Shown piece by piece: positions 47,357-55,931 of a stretch of 64,000 nt of DNA. The number at the start of each line of letters is the position of its first letter. The stretch's first letter is position 1. Under the pieces are notes generated by a model. The model had not been told where the DNA came from. It saw only the letters and a list, made by a program, of their open reading frames with translations, and ran no database searches. This stretch comes from Hesseltinella vesiculosa (taxonomy: Eukaryota; Mucoromycota; Mucoromycetes; Mucorales; Cunninghamellaceae). The position numbers were made by a program, and so were the translations under genes. The stretch spans positions 62,001 through 126,000 of the forward strand of contig MCGT01000046.1 in the NCBI GenBank assembly GCA_002104935.1. Direction: 5' to 3'.

Positions 47357-47467
47357 GGTGAATGAGAAATGCATAGTTTACGAGAGTTGTACAATGACTG
47401 GTTAAGGAGATATGGCTAGGATAGCCTGTGGGCTTGTAAGCGGAAATGAGCCAAGGTAAGCCTTACC

Positions 47468-47782
47468 ACTGACTCTGTGCTGCCGACGTGACCAGCCTCA
47501 CCCGCGCTGACCGCCGCTCCTGCCTCTGACTCTGTGCTGCCGTCCTCACCAGCCTCTGCCACTCCAACATCATCCCTCCTTCACGTCATCCCTCCTCCAC
47601 CTCCTGCTTTGAATGATATGCTATTTGCAGAGGAGTTCCGTGATGCCGCCCTGTCCATAGGAAAGCGAATGTCGTGGCGAAAGTGTTTCGATGAAGGTCG
47701 CGCAGCTGGTCACTTCCAAGGCTTCAAAACTGAAAAGTCATTGAAGAACACGTTCAACGTGTGGAATAAAAAACCGCATTGA
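47468..47782 (+). pseudogene. Decayed coding fragment with internal direct repeat
   Basis: A frame open from after a TGA at about 47488 to 47782 encodes a Pro/Ser/Ala-rich stretch followed by a compact charged segment (FRDAALSIGKRMSW, KCFDEGRAAGHFQGFKTEK, FNVWNKK). GACTCTGTGCTGCCG occurs twice, at 47471 and 47528 (57 nt = 19 codons apart); the first copy runs into the TGA. The tail looks like a small DNA-binding or zinc-free helical domain of a mobile-element protein, but I cannot assign it. Confidence 0.35.
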
Positions 47783-48410
47783 TGCCAATGTCATCCTGGC
47801 ATTTACTAAAATGTAGCTGAAGAAAGTGAAAACTAGAAAAGTAGGTTGTTATGACAACCTAGTACAAATATCAAATTTGGAAGCAGAGTCGTGACCTTGG
47901 CTGGTAATGGAGAACCACAAACATGAGCAAATTTTCTTAGCCAGGAAACTTGTCCATTTCTTTTTTTTTGCTCCTGTCGTCACTTCTCCATCTGAGATAG
48001 GGTTCAGCTGTTCAGGTATATAAGAGTTAATGGGCGAGAGGCGCGGCTGGATCGTCTCGGTGAGTGTTGCTCTTCTTGGCTGGTCTAATCTGCTCCTGTT
48101 GCAACTGCTTGGCTGCGCCATTAGGCCATGTTTTTCATCTCTGATTTGATCCATGCCGACCAGGTGGCCGAACACTGAGGACAGACACTACTTTGGCATC
48201 CAATGTTCTCACCTTCCCTAGTACTTCTCAGTTTTTGAGATGGCAATCTCATAACGGCCATTTATAGTGTTTGTGTTTGCGTAATGTCCTTTATTTAATT
48301 CGACTCAGAATGAGTCGTGTTGTCAAGCGGACGGAAGCAGCGGATTTTTTTTTTTTTTTAAAAAAAAAACTGGCTGCGCATTCTCTTTCTTTCTCACTCC
48401 ATTATTGCTT

Positions 48411-50222
48411 ATGACAAGCCCTTCTTCCATTGAATGTGAGGCCCATATCAGCTCATTGCCACAAGAATTACTAGAGAGCATATTGCTTTCTTCGGATAAA
48501 CAACAACAAAAGCAATTGCGATGTGTCAACCGTCGTTTCCATGATTTGGTCACGCCTCATTTATTTCAATCCATTACTCTCAATGTGGAGGCCAATGCAA
48601 TGAACATCATTCCGTCATCACCTTGCTTGGCTTTATTATTGTACCTTGAACAGCAACAAAAAGCATGCGCAGGCGTATCTGTGGCTCGGCATGTGCGCTC
48701 CATCAAGGCCGGACATGTTGATCTTTCATTGGAAGACTTGACTAGGTTTCTACGCGTCTGTCCCGGTGTCACCGACCTAGCCCTGTTCGCTTCATTCCTC
48801 ACTGAATCCTTCAACGGTCGGCAAGAGCAGATCAATTCTTCCAGTTTCCCAGCGGACAGACAGCAAGCAGTGTCGTCAGAAGACCACCTTCAAGTGATAT
48901 TTGGTGGATGCTCGAGCATCAGAAATCTACAGCTTATGGACCCCCAGCTCTGTCAACAGGTCATCAATGTGATGCACAGAATGCTACCCTATCTGTCTCA
49001 TCTAAACTCTCTCGACCTTGGTTTGTGCGTGCCAATGCCTGAACAGTCCTTTGACGCCGAACTATGCAACCTTGCCAGTCTTCAGAGCCACTGCCCTCAT
49101 TTAACGTCTCTGGCTTTCCCTGTCGCTCGTGCCGAGTATGGGCTGATCGACACTTGGCAAGAAAGCAAAAAAAAGGGCGGCGACTTTGACAGTGTGATCC
49201 GACCGTGGACGACTGTCACTGATTTTTGGCTGGTGGGTCACTCTGATTTGACATCAGGAGCTAAACTTGGCCGCATCATCGCCTTTGTCTGCGTCAAGTT
49301 TCCTCGTCTCACGTCCCTCACATTAGATTTAAATTGTCCTTTCGCGTTGGAAGACACCGCCGCCTTGAAGCAAACGTTGATGGATCCCTCTTTGGGCTGC
49401 TTTCGTCATCTCGAAACCTTGAAATTGGAGTGTTATGGAAGCATTGGTGTAGCCCAGCATGTCCTTGGTCATTTTACCTCGATAGAGCCAAGAAAACTCA
49501 AGTCATTGACTCTCAAGTTTCATGTCGATGTAGGCGGGTTTGATTTTCTGGAGACAGTGTCTCAATTCCCAGCCTTGGAGAGCCTTCACACAGAAGGCAT
49601 TGGCCAATTGGAAGCTGACTTGGAGAACGATGTAGCTGCATGCTCTCTTGCCCGAATCGATATCTCCAGCTCATGGCCGGTTGGCAGCAGCAACACATTG
49701 GACGCCATTGGACGACTTAGCCCTTCGCTGCAATATCTCAAGATTAACATTGGGGCGTGGGGAACTACCATTCTCAGCGGAACAGACAATGAAACCTTTA
49801 GGCTCAAAGACTTTGCTCTTGGCCGGCTGAATTTGGCTGCTCCTTGCAGCTATACCAGCCCAAGAACGATTTCGCTGGCCCACTTCAACCATCTCTCCCG
49901 TCTCGATATCGTCGACTATGGAAGCCAGCAAACGCCTGGACTGCTCTTCCTTGCAGAAGTTTCGTACGACACCACCTTGATGACACTCAAATCGTGGTTC
50001 ATCGAAAAAGACCAATCTGGCAAAACCTGCTCGATCAGATGCCTGGGGAACAGCACACCACCAGAGCTGGATGCTTTCGCCAATTGGTTCGATCCTTGCG
50101 AATGTGACGATGACTCGGTCACCTCAGACCCTCCCTCCTTTGACGGCTTTATGCGCGTCATTGTCATGCATTCACTTCCTGAGCATATCTACTACGATTC
50201 CTTAAAAGCCCCTTCTAAATAA
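48411..50222 (+). CDS. F-box/LRR-like protein, array gene E
   Basis: Single exon, 603 aa from ATG 48411. F-box at ~11-53 (ISSLPQELLESILLS, KQLRCVNRRFHDLVTPHLFQ). LRR-like body: FLRVCPGVTDLALFAS, LPYLSHLNSLDLGL, LTSLAFPVARAEYG, RPWTTVTDFWLV, KFPRLTSLTLDL, FPALESLHTEG. C-terminal cap LKSWFIEKDQSG, NSTPPELDAFANW, then an acidic insert and FMRVIVMHSLPEHIYYDS. Shares the MTS.SS.EC N-terminus, the ARHVRSIK block and the acidic-insert cap with gene B, from which three genes of the array separate it. Predicted SCF adaptor. Confidence 0.82.
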   Translation: MTSPSSIECEAHISSLPQELLESILLSSDKQQQKQLRCVNRRFHDLVTPHLFQSITLNVEANAMNIIPSSPCLALLLYLEQQQKACAGVSVARHVRSIKAGHVDLSLEDLTRFLRVCPGVTDLALFASFLTESFNGRQEQINSSSFPADRQQAVSSEDHLQVIFGGCSSIRNLQLMDPQLCQQVINVMHRMLPYLSHLNSLDLGLCVPMPEQSFDAELCNLASLQSHCPHLTSLAFPVARAEYGLIDTWQESKKKGGDFDSVIRPWTTVTDFWLVGHSDLTSGAKLGRIIAFVCVKFPRLTSLTLDLNCPFALEDTAALKQTLMDPSLGCFRHLETLKLECYGSIGVAQHVLGHFTSIEPRKLKSLTLKFHVDVGGFDFLETVSQFPALESLHTEGIGQLEADLENDVAACSLARIDISSSWPVGSSNTLDAIGRLSPSLQYLKINIGAWGTTILSGTDNETFRLKDFALGRLNLAAPCSYTSPRTISLAHFNHLSRLDIVDYGSQQTPGLLFLAEVSYDTTLMTLKSWFIEKDQSGKTCSIRCLGNSTPPELDAFANWFDPCECDDDSVTSDPPSFDGFMRVIVMHSLPEHIYYDSLKAPSK

Positions 50223-50561
50223 AATACCAGGCTAGTTGTTGATATAAAAAACGGCTGCTCCCTTGGAAGATCATAGATCATGCGTTAATATATCCTCAGG
50301 CTATTGATACTACATTTGGCAGCATTGTAGCTAAACCATTGTGACAGCCAAAATAGAAAAGTAGCGGTCTTCAGATCTTACTGTGTCTAGCCTATGCCTA
50401 CTGTAATCAAAGCACAAAAAGAGCACTTCCGCTTTTCGTAACGAGGCGACGGCGGATTTTGAATAGCGAATTGGCTGGTGAATTTTTTTTTCTTCTTCTC
50501 TTCTCTTTGTCTCAACATCAAGATTATTTGTTTATTTTAATAATCCCAACAGCTAGTGGTG
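50223..50561. other. Spacer at the right end of the F-box array
   Basis: 339 nt, AT-rich, with a T/C-rich leader at 50483-50515 before the next gene. No repeat copies recognised here, so the array ends at gene E. Confidence 0.45.
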
Positions 50562-51758
50562 ATGCAGAATGAAAACGCCTATACTGACCTGGAACGATTG
50601 AAAGATACTTGGGTTGAGCCTCTGAGGAGTGAGCTTTCCAAGGCATTTTACCATTTTTTCAAGCCTGACAATCTATTCCACACCGATTCACCCTGCCATA
50701 TGATGCCACTTTTCCTTTGTAAGTATTAGCAATAATAATTGTCATGTTACTGTGCTCACTCTAGCTTTATATTCTTGTTGAAAAAACAGGTGTGCCATTG
50801 TCGACAGCTGATTTCGGGATATACATTCAAACCAATCATGCTCAGCAACTGGCGCAAATCCTTGCAACCACCATCAACCTGCCATCGGCGCCGGCCATTC
50901 CTCATCATTTGGTGGTGCCATCGTCTGCGTTGGAGAGCAACATGACCACATTCCATATGCGCTCCGGCAGGGACTTCCTCAACCTGAAAAAAAAAGTCAA
51001 ACAAGCCAAAAAACAGCGAGAGCGTCACGTAAATGCATACGAATCCTGGGATCGCGCCTCGCGATTACTGGCAGCCCGGCAGTACGTCTTTATCAGCCTG
51101 GACATTGAGGCTTACGAAGCTGACCACTCGATTCTACTGGAAATCGGATGGTCCATGTATGACAGTCGCCTAGATCGGTACATGGATCAGCACTATATGA
51201 TCGATCAATACCGGCACCTGGCCAACGGCAAGTACGTATCAGACGAACGCCTGCACTTCCAGTTCGGGACTTCGGTTTGGAGCAGCCTCAAGCAAGCGCT
51301 GGAGGAATTGTACAAGGATATGGCGTGGGCTACTCAGCGGGACGGCTCGTTTGTTCTCGTTGGTCATGGTTTAGACAGTGATTTGCGCTATTTGGGAAAA
51401 GCCGGCTTCAAATGGCCGGCTGTGCAAGCCGGTCATTCACTCAGCGTGGACTTTTCTTACCCACTTGCGACCCATGGTGTGACTAAGGTTGAGGACAGTG
51501 CTGTGCGAACGATCATCAACACCGAAACTCTCTATGGCGTCCACAAGAACGATCTCCTGCAACCTTCGTCCCTCGGCAAATGTCTGGTAGATTTAGATAT
51601 ACCGTATCGTCATTTGCACAATGCTGGTAAGACCAATTTCTCTGTCGCATAAAAAAAAAAGCGAAGGTGGTTCTCATCCTGTGTTTATTTGTCCTGTAGG
51701 AAATGATGCGCATTATACCATGGCTCTGATGAAGCTTCTGTTGGACCTTTCCACTTAA
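50562..51758 (+). CDS. DEDDh exonuclease-fold protein, Gfd2/YDR514C-like
   Basis: Exons 50562-50718, 50790-51626, 51700-51758, giving 350 aa. The C-terminal ~200 residues form an RNase H-like fold with all acidic positions of the DEDDh class: SLDIEAYE (Asp157, Glu159), VGHGLDSDLRYLG (Asp) and, after the last splice, HNAGNDAHYTM (His and Asp). This matches the Gfd2/YDR514C C-terminal domain of fungi. Yeast Gfd2 is linked to mRNA export factors and YDR514C is poorly known, so nuclease activity is predicted, not shown. The N-terminal ~150 residues are unassigned, with a Lys-rich helix (LKKKVKQAKKQRERHV). Joining exon 3 supplies catalytic residues, which supports the model. Convergent with RPL34. 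Confidence 0.8.
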
Positions 51759-51888
51759 CTCTCTTAAAAAAAACAAATGTCTGTCCATCCCTCAATCTCT
51801 CCAAAATAATATAAAAAATGATTGAAGTGGATTTTTATAAAAAAAAAGGTTGCACCGATCCAAGAATTTAACAAAAAGCAAGAGATGC

Positions 51889-52376
51889 TTAGTTCTTGTT
51901 GCCCTTGAGGACACGCTTAACGATCTTTTGTTCTTCGATCAAGAAAGCGCGCAAGATACGGCTGCGGACACAGGTGGCGCAACGAGAACCACCATAGGCA
52001 CGGGTGACGTTCTTTTGGGTCTTGGTCACAGTGGCGAATTGGCGAGGTCGGAGAGCCTTAACCTGTGGGAAGAAGGTGCAAAGAAAAGAACGTGAGCAGA
52101 GTATTTCGTTTTTCCCCCCCTTCCGTCAGCATCTACATACACCAGCCAAGTTGTTACCACAGTCACCGCAACGGGGAGCCTTGACGGGCTTCTTTTGGTA
52201 TTGGTAGACGAGCTTGGAGCCTGAAAAATGTCATGGTGAGTGATTTCATTGTTGATCGAGAGTGTTGATTCTGAATGGAAGGCGAACGAGAACTTACCAG
52301 GGGTCTTGACGATCTTGACACGGTTGGAACGGGTGTTGTAAGAAAGACGACGACGGTAAGTAACTCTTTGAACCAT
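51889..52376 (-). CDS. RPL34: 60S ribosomal protein L34 (eL34)
   Basis: Exons 52376-52298, 52220-52141, 52062-51889, giving 110 aa, the normal size. [18 protein letters not shown] at the start, then [20 protein letters not shown] with the first Cys pair, and [21 protein letters not shown] with the second pair, completing the zinc site. Ends KRVLKGNKN. The second donor is GTATGT at 52140-52135; using the GT two bases earlier would create a stop, so this one is chosen. Cytosolic large-subunit protein near the tunnel exit region. Strong codon bias. Confidence 0.96.
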
Positions 52377-52739
52377 GATCTAACAATGGCAATGTTAAAA
52401 AAAAATAGGTGAGCTTCAAACGTCTTTATCCATCCATCCAGCCATCCATCCATCGTCGACAATGCCATCATAGCAACTGAATCCATTGTTGTCATTTCCT
52501 CGCATGCAATCGTTCCTGATGTAGCCTGTTGAACCTACCTACCAAGTATTTACACGAGCAAAGGTCGTAAATGAGAGGGAGAAGAAGAAGAAGAAAAAAA
52601 GCCGCCTTCCGCTGCCTAAAAAAAAAAACGAAGAAGCCCGCTTGCTGACCACCTTGCTGATTGGCCGAAATTTGTACGTCTTCTTTTTTTTTTTTTCCTT
52701 CTCCTTTCGTCTTTGCATCCACTGCATCCACTGCATACT
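52377..52739. promoter_or_regulatory. Shared divergent promoter RPL34 / RbfA-like
   Basis: 363 bp between divergent start codons. Carries short ATCC repeats (52430-52453), GA-rich purine tracts (52576-52600) and a T17 run with pyrimidine leader (52684-52710) toward the RbfA-like gene. No clear TATA box on either side. Confidence 0.5.
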
Positions 52740-53440
52740 ATGTTTCGACGGTTTACCACAGCCGTCAATCATGTTGCTCATGTAAAGAAAGCAAGAAAAC
52801 CTCAGTTGGATCATGTCAGTGATATTATGATTCCTGGCCAAAGCCTGCATTATTTCCGCCCGCACAAAGTTAAGACTGCCCATGCGATCTTGCCTCATGT
52901 ACGACCGACGAAAAGAATGATATGATTTCCAGCTCACTTGGTATTCTAATCTTGAATAGGAGCAACATTTGGAAGTACATAAGGAATCGTCACGACCAAT
53001 GTATGAATACGAAGCTGCTCCAACACTATCGCAGGAACGCATGGCCAGCCGGATCCACCGTGCATTGTCCACCGTTTACGCCGTTGAGCCATTGCCATCA
53101 CCGCTCATTACCCAAGCGTATTTATCATTGCTAGACGTCAAAGTGTCAAGGAATCTACGCAAATGTCATGTCTTTTACGAGCCTCTGTCGACCAGCAAAG
53201 CCGAGAGGGTAATAGCTGGTTTTGCAGCTGAGGCTTTGCTTCATTTTCATTTTTTTTTTTTTTCGCTGGCAGGGACATGTTCATCGGGCCCTAATAGAAC
53301 ATCAAGACCTGCTGAACAAACTGATCAAGCAACACGCCCAGCTACGTAAACCTATCATGGTGAAATTCATATCTGATACCCAAACCAAAGAGCTGAAAGC
53401 GATTTACGATCAGTTGGAAAAGGAGCTTGGGCCTCAGTGA
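52740..53440 (+). CDS. RBFA: Mitochondrial ribosome-binding factor A-like protein
   Basis: Exons 52740-52898, 52960-53208, 53273-53440, giving 191 aa. The N-terminus (MFRRFTTAVNHVAHVKKARK) is basic, hydroxylated and without acidic residues, as in mitochondrial presequences. Residues ~82-180 fit the RbfA KH-like fold: ERMASRIHRALSTVYAV, a strand pair LDVKVSRNLRKCHVFYEPL, then HRALIEHQDLLNKLIKQHAQLRKPIMVKFISD. RbfA helps mature the small-subunit rRNA 5' region. Similarity is by pattern rather than identity, so the assignment is probable. Divergent from RPL34 and convergent with the aspartic protease gene (100 nt apart). Confidence 0.72.
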
Positions 53441-53540
53441 CCCACGCCTTGCCAAACGTGGCATGCCATTAAAATCTAGAATGTTTTATTTATTTTTTTG
53501 AGGGGATGTTTATGTATACAATTTTCAATAAGTACAACTT

Positions 53541-54879
53541 TCAAGTGTATAGAGGGTCGGAGGCTGCGAGTCCAAAACCAATGCGTCGATTGCCATAGTC
53601 AAACACCTGTGGGCGGAAAATAAAAAATTCAGATGCTAGAAGTGAACTTTTTGTTTTGGGCCTTACCGTGTAGTAGTGGCGCATGAAAACGTCACCGAGG
53701 ATCCAAGTTTTTTCTTCATAGTCAAGAGATTGTCCCGAGATACCAGAGAGACACATGGTTTTGGAGGGCTGGAGCTGGCTGAGCACGTATTGGTTGCCGG
53801 GCAAGACCAACTCGACCCCGTCTTCCAATTCGAAAATCAAGGGTGGCAGCAAGGAGGCAGCATTACAAGGGACAGACCAGGTCGAGTCCCCATTGTCGAC
53901 TGCACCGTCGATGGCTCCATGGATTTTTTCTGCGTCTTCGGGCGTGACAATGATCAAAGTGGTGCCGCTGTCGACGATGGCTCGGCGGTTGCCCATTTTG
54001 GCCATGTTTCCCAAGCGGATCTTTTGTAGCTGGATAGCCCAGTATTCGGTATCAACCAAGGGGGTAAACATCATGGGACCAGAGAAGCGAGACAGGTCCA
54101 TGCCACCAAAGTCAATTTCACCGCCTCGCGACTGGATGTACATGGCGAACAGCGGGGAATCAAGCATTCGGCTGCTCATCATGGAGTAAAATGGAGGTGG
54201 ATGGTGGGAGCTGGAGAGGGAGGCAAGCCCCAAACCAAAGATTCCGTCAAAAGGCGTGCCCATGAAGTCGTTTGAGATGGCGATGGCTTCACCCACGACC
54301 TGATCTTCCAATTCCAAGCCAGCTACTTGAATCGTGTCACGGTTCAGTACAGCTCGGATGTGGCCTGTGCCATAGTTGACATCCATAAACACTTGCTCGT
54401 CGTCGTCGTCCTCGTCTTCCAAACCCAACGGCTCGTGACTAGCCGACAGTCTTCTGTTATAATTTTGATGATGCTGACAGCTGTTTGATTCGCATGTAGA
54501 TGACACCACCCAAACGTCAGCACTGCCTGTGTCAAACACGACTTGGAATGGCTGCGGTGGCTCTCCAATATGGATCTCACCATAATAACCTACCAGCCAA
54601 AATAGTAGAAGATGCATGAACATTGGTTTTTTTTTGTTTTGCTTTGTTAGCCTTACCACTTCCGTGCTGATAGCTCACCTGGGGTACTTTAGAGATGGCA
54701 TAGGATTGACCCAAGGGTGACGACTCGGTTTTCAATTTGATTTTTAGAGGCGCGGAGTTGGAATGCGCGGAGTTATTGGTAGGTTGATCTGGGAATGGTC
54801 TTGCGTGGGTCGTGGTGGTAGTGACGAGAATGGATACCAGCATCCAGGGATAACTAAATTGTTTCAAAGCGAGCATCAT
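53541..54879 (-). CDS. Pepsin-type aspartic protease (A1 family), secreted
   Basis: Exons 54879-54657, 54589-53667, 53606-53541, giving 403 aa. The start at 54879 gives a good signal peptide (ending near TTTTHA) and is preferred over in-frame codons further upstream. A propeptide of about 45 residues precedes YYGEIHIGEPPQPFQVVFDTGSADVWV (first catalytic Asp). A Cys pair (CESNSC) and an acidic insert (EDEDDDDEQ) follow, then YGTGHIRAVL (flap Tyr), DGIFGLGLASL, the second catalytic Asp in AIVDSGTTLIIV, and the C-terminal [25 protein letters not shown]. Likely vacuolar or secreted proteinase of the rhizopuspepsin/Pep4 kind. The acidic loop after CESNSC is unusual. Both splices rebuild conserved blocks. 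Confidence 0.93.
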
Positions 54880-55931
54880 GGCTTTCAATTTTTTTATTTT
54901 TATCGAGTCTCGCTTCCAAAAAAAGTGTGATGTGGTTGGTGTTATTTTAGTCTTCTCCACTGCCAGGTGTTGAAGGAAAAAAAGAAAGAGATAAAAAAAA
55001 AATAAGCAACAAAAAGAGCTCGTAAACGGGAAAGACCATTGTCTGTGGCGCGATGAAAATTATTAAAGTGGAGGTCAAAAAGACCCTAGGGTAGATTGAT
55101 GCACATGGCTTTTCATTGTCTTCTTCCAGACAATCAATACAAGCCTGTCCAATGTTTGTTTCATTGGTTTTTTCTCGGCATAATGAAAACCAACAAAAAA
55201 AAAAAAAGAAAAAAAAAAGGGAGTCCCCACAACTGGTCAAAGGGTCCAAGGTGGACGGGGAGAAGGTCCAAGCTCCGTGACCCCTGACGATTGCCCTTGA
55301 AATGTCCATGCACGTTCGGATGGCCAGGCCCCCTTTCACCCCATTGAAATCCAACTGGTGCTCATCTAATCATCAATTACATCCTGACTATTTGTTCTTT
55401 TACTTTTTTTTTTTTTTTTTTTTGTTTTTGTTTGTCATTTGTAGATTGACAAACTCCCAGGCAGGAAGAAGAGGACAAACAAATGAATATTTTTTAATTG
55501 ATCTACGGGCGCTGGATCCGTTTGAATTTTGAGTTCACTAGCTTTCTTTCTCCCATTTGCTTGCTTGCCATGTTTTTTTTATCCCCTGGGAGGTTATTTT
55601 TTTCCCGCCTGATTACAGAAAGCCCTGACAAGCTCAACCGAAAAAAGTTTCAATTGTTTTTTTTATTGAAATGGAATGTCATGAGAGTTGGTGCAAGTAC
55701 AATAATTAGAGAAAAAAAAAGTAAAGGGTAGAGGGCAGTGAATAATAGGTAGGAAAACAAGTATGAAAAAAGGAAAACTACACTACAAAGAGACTATATA
55801 AAAAAAAGAGGGCGAATGCGTATTTACGATGGGAAAGTGTCAAGTGTACAAAAAAAAAAAGTGGATAAGAGTGGAGGGGGATAGGGATGGATCCAGATGG
55901 AGAGAAAAAAAAAACGGTGGGATGTTTTTTT
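54880..55931. other. Spacer, about 1 kb
   Basis: Aspartic protease promoter on the left and the 3' end of the GT2-like gene on the right. T20 run near 55404-55423 and several A runs. No supportable gene. Confidence 0.5.

Larger units (their letters stand above)
46406..48410. other. 2.0-kb repeat-bearing spacer between F-box genes D and E
   Basis: Contains the second copy of the dispersed repeat (47163-47356), a decayed coding fragment with a 57-bp-offset direct repeat (47468-47782), a 108-codon minus-strand frame (47849-48175) without recognisable motif, a 7-bp-arm palindrome CGACTCAGAATGAGTCG at 48301-48317, and a T/A switch run (T16 then A10) at 48345-48369 just before gene E. Confidence 0.55.

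Noticed and set aside
54880..54960. Longer N-terminus for the aspartic protease (in-frame ATG at 54960)
   Set aside because: It would place about 27 charged residues before the signal peptide; the start at 54879 gives a normal secretion signal.
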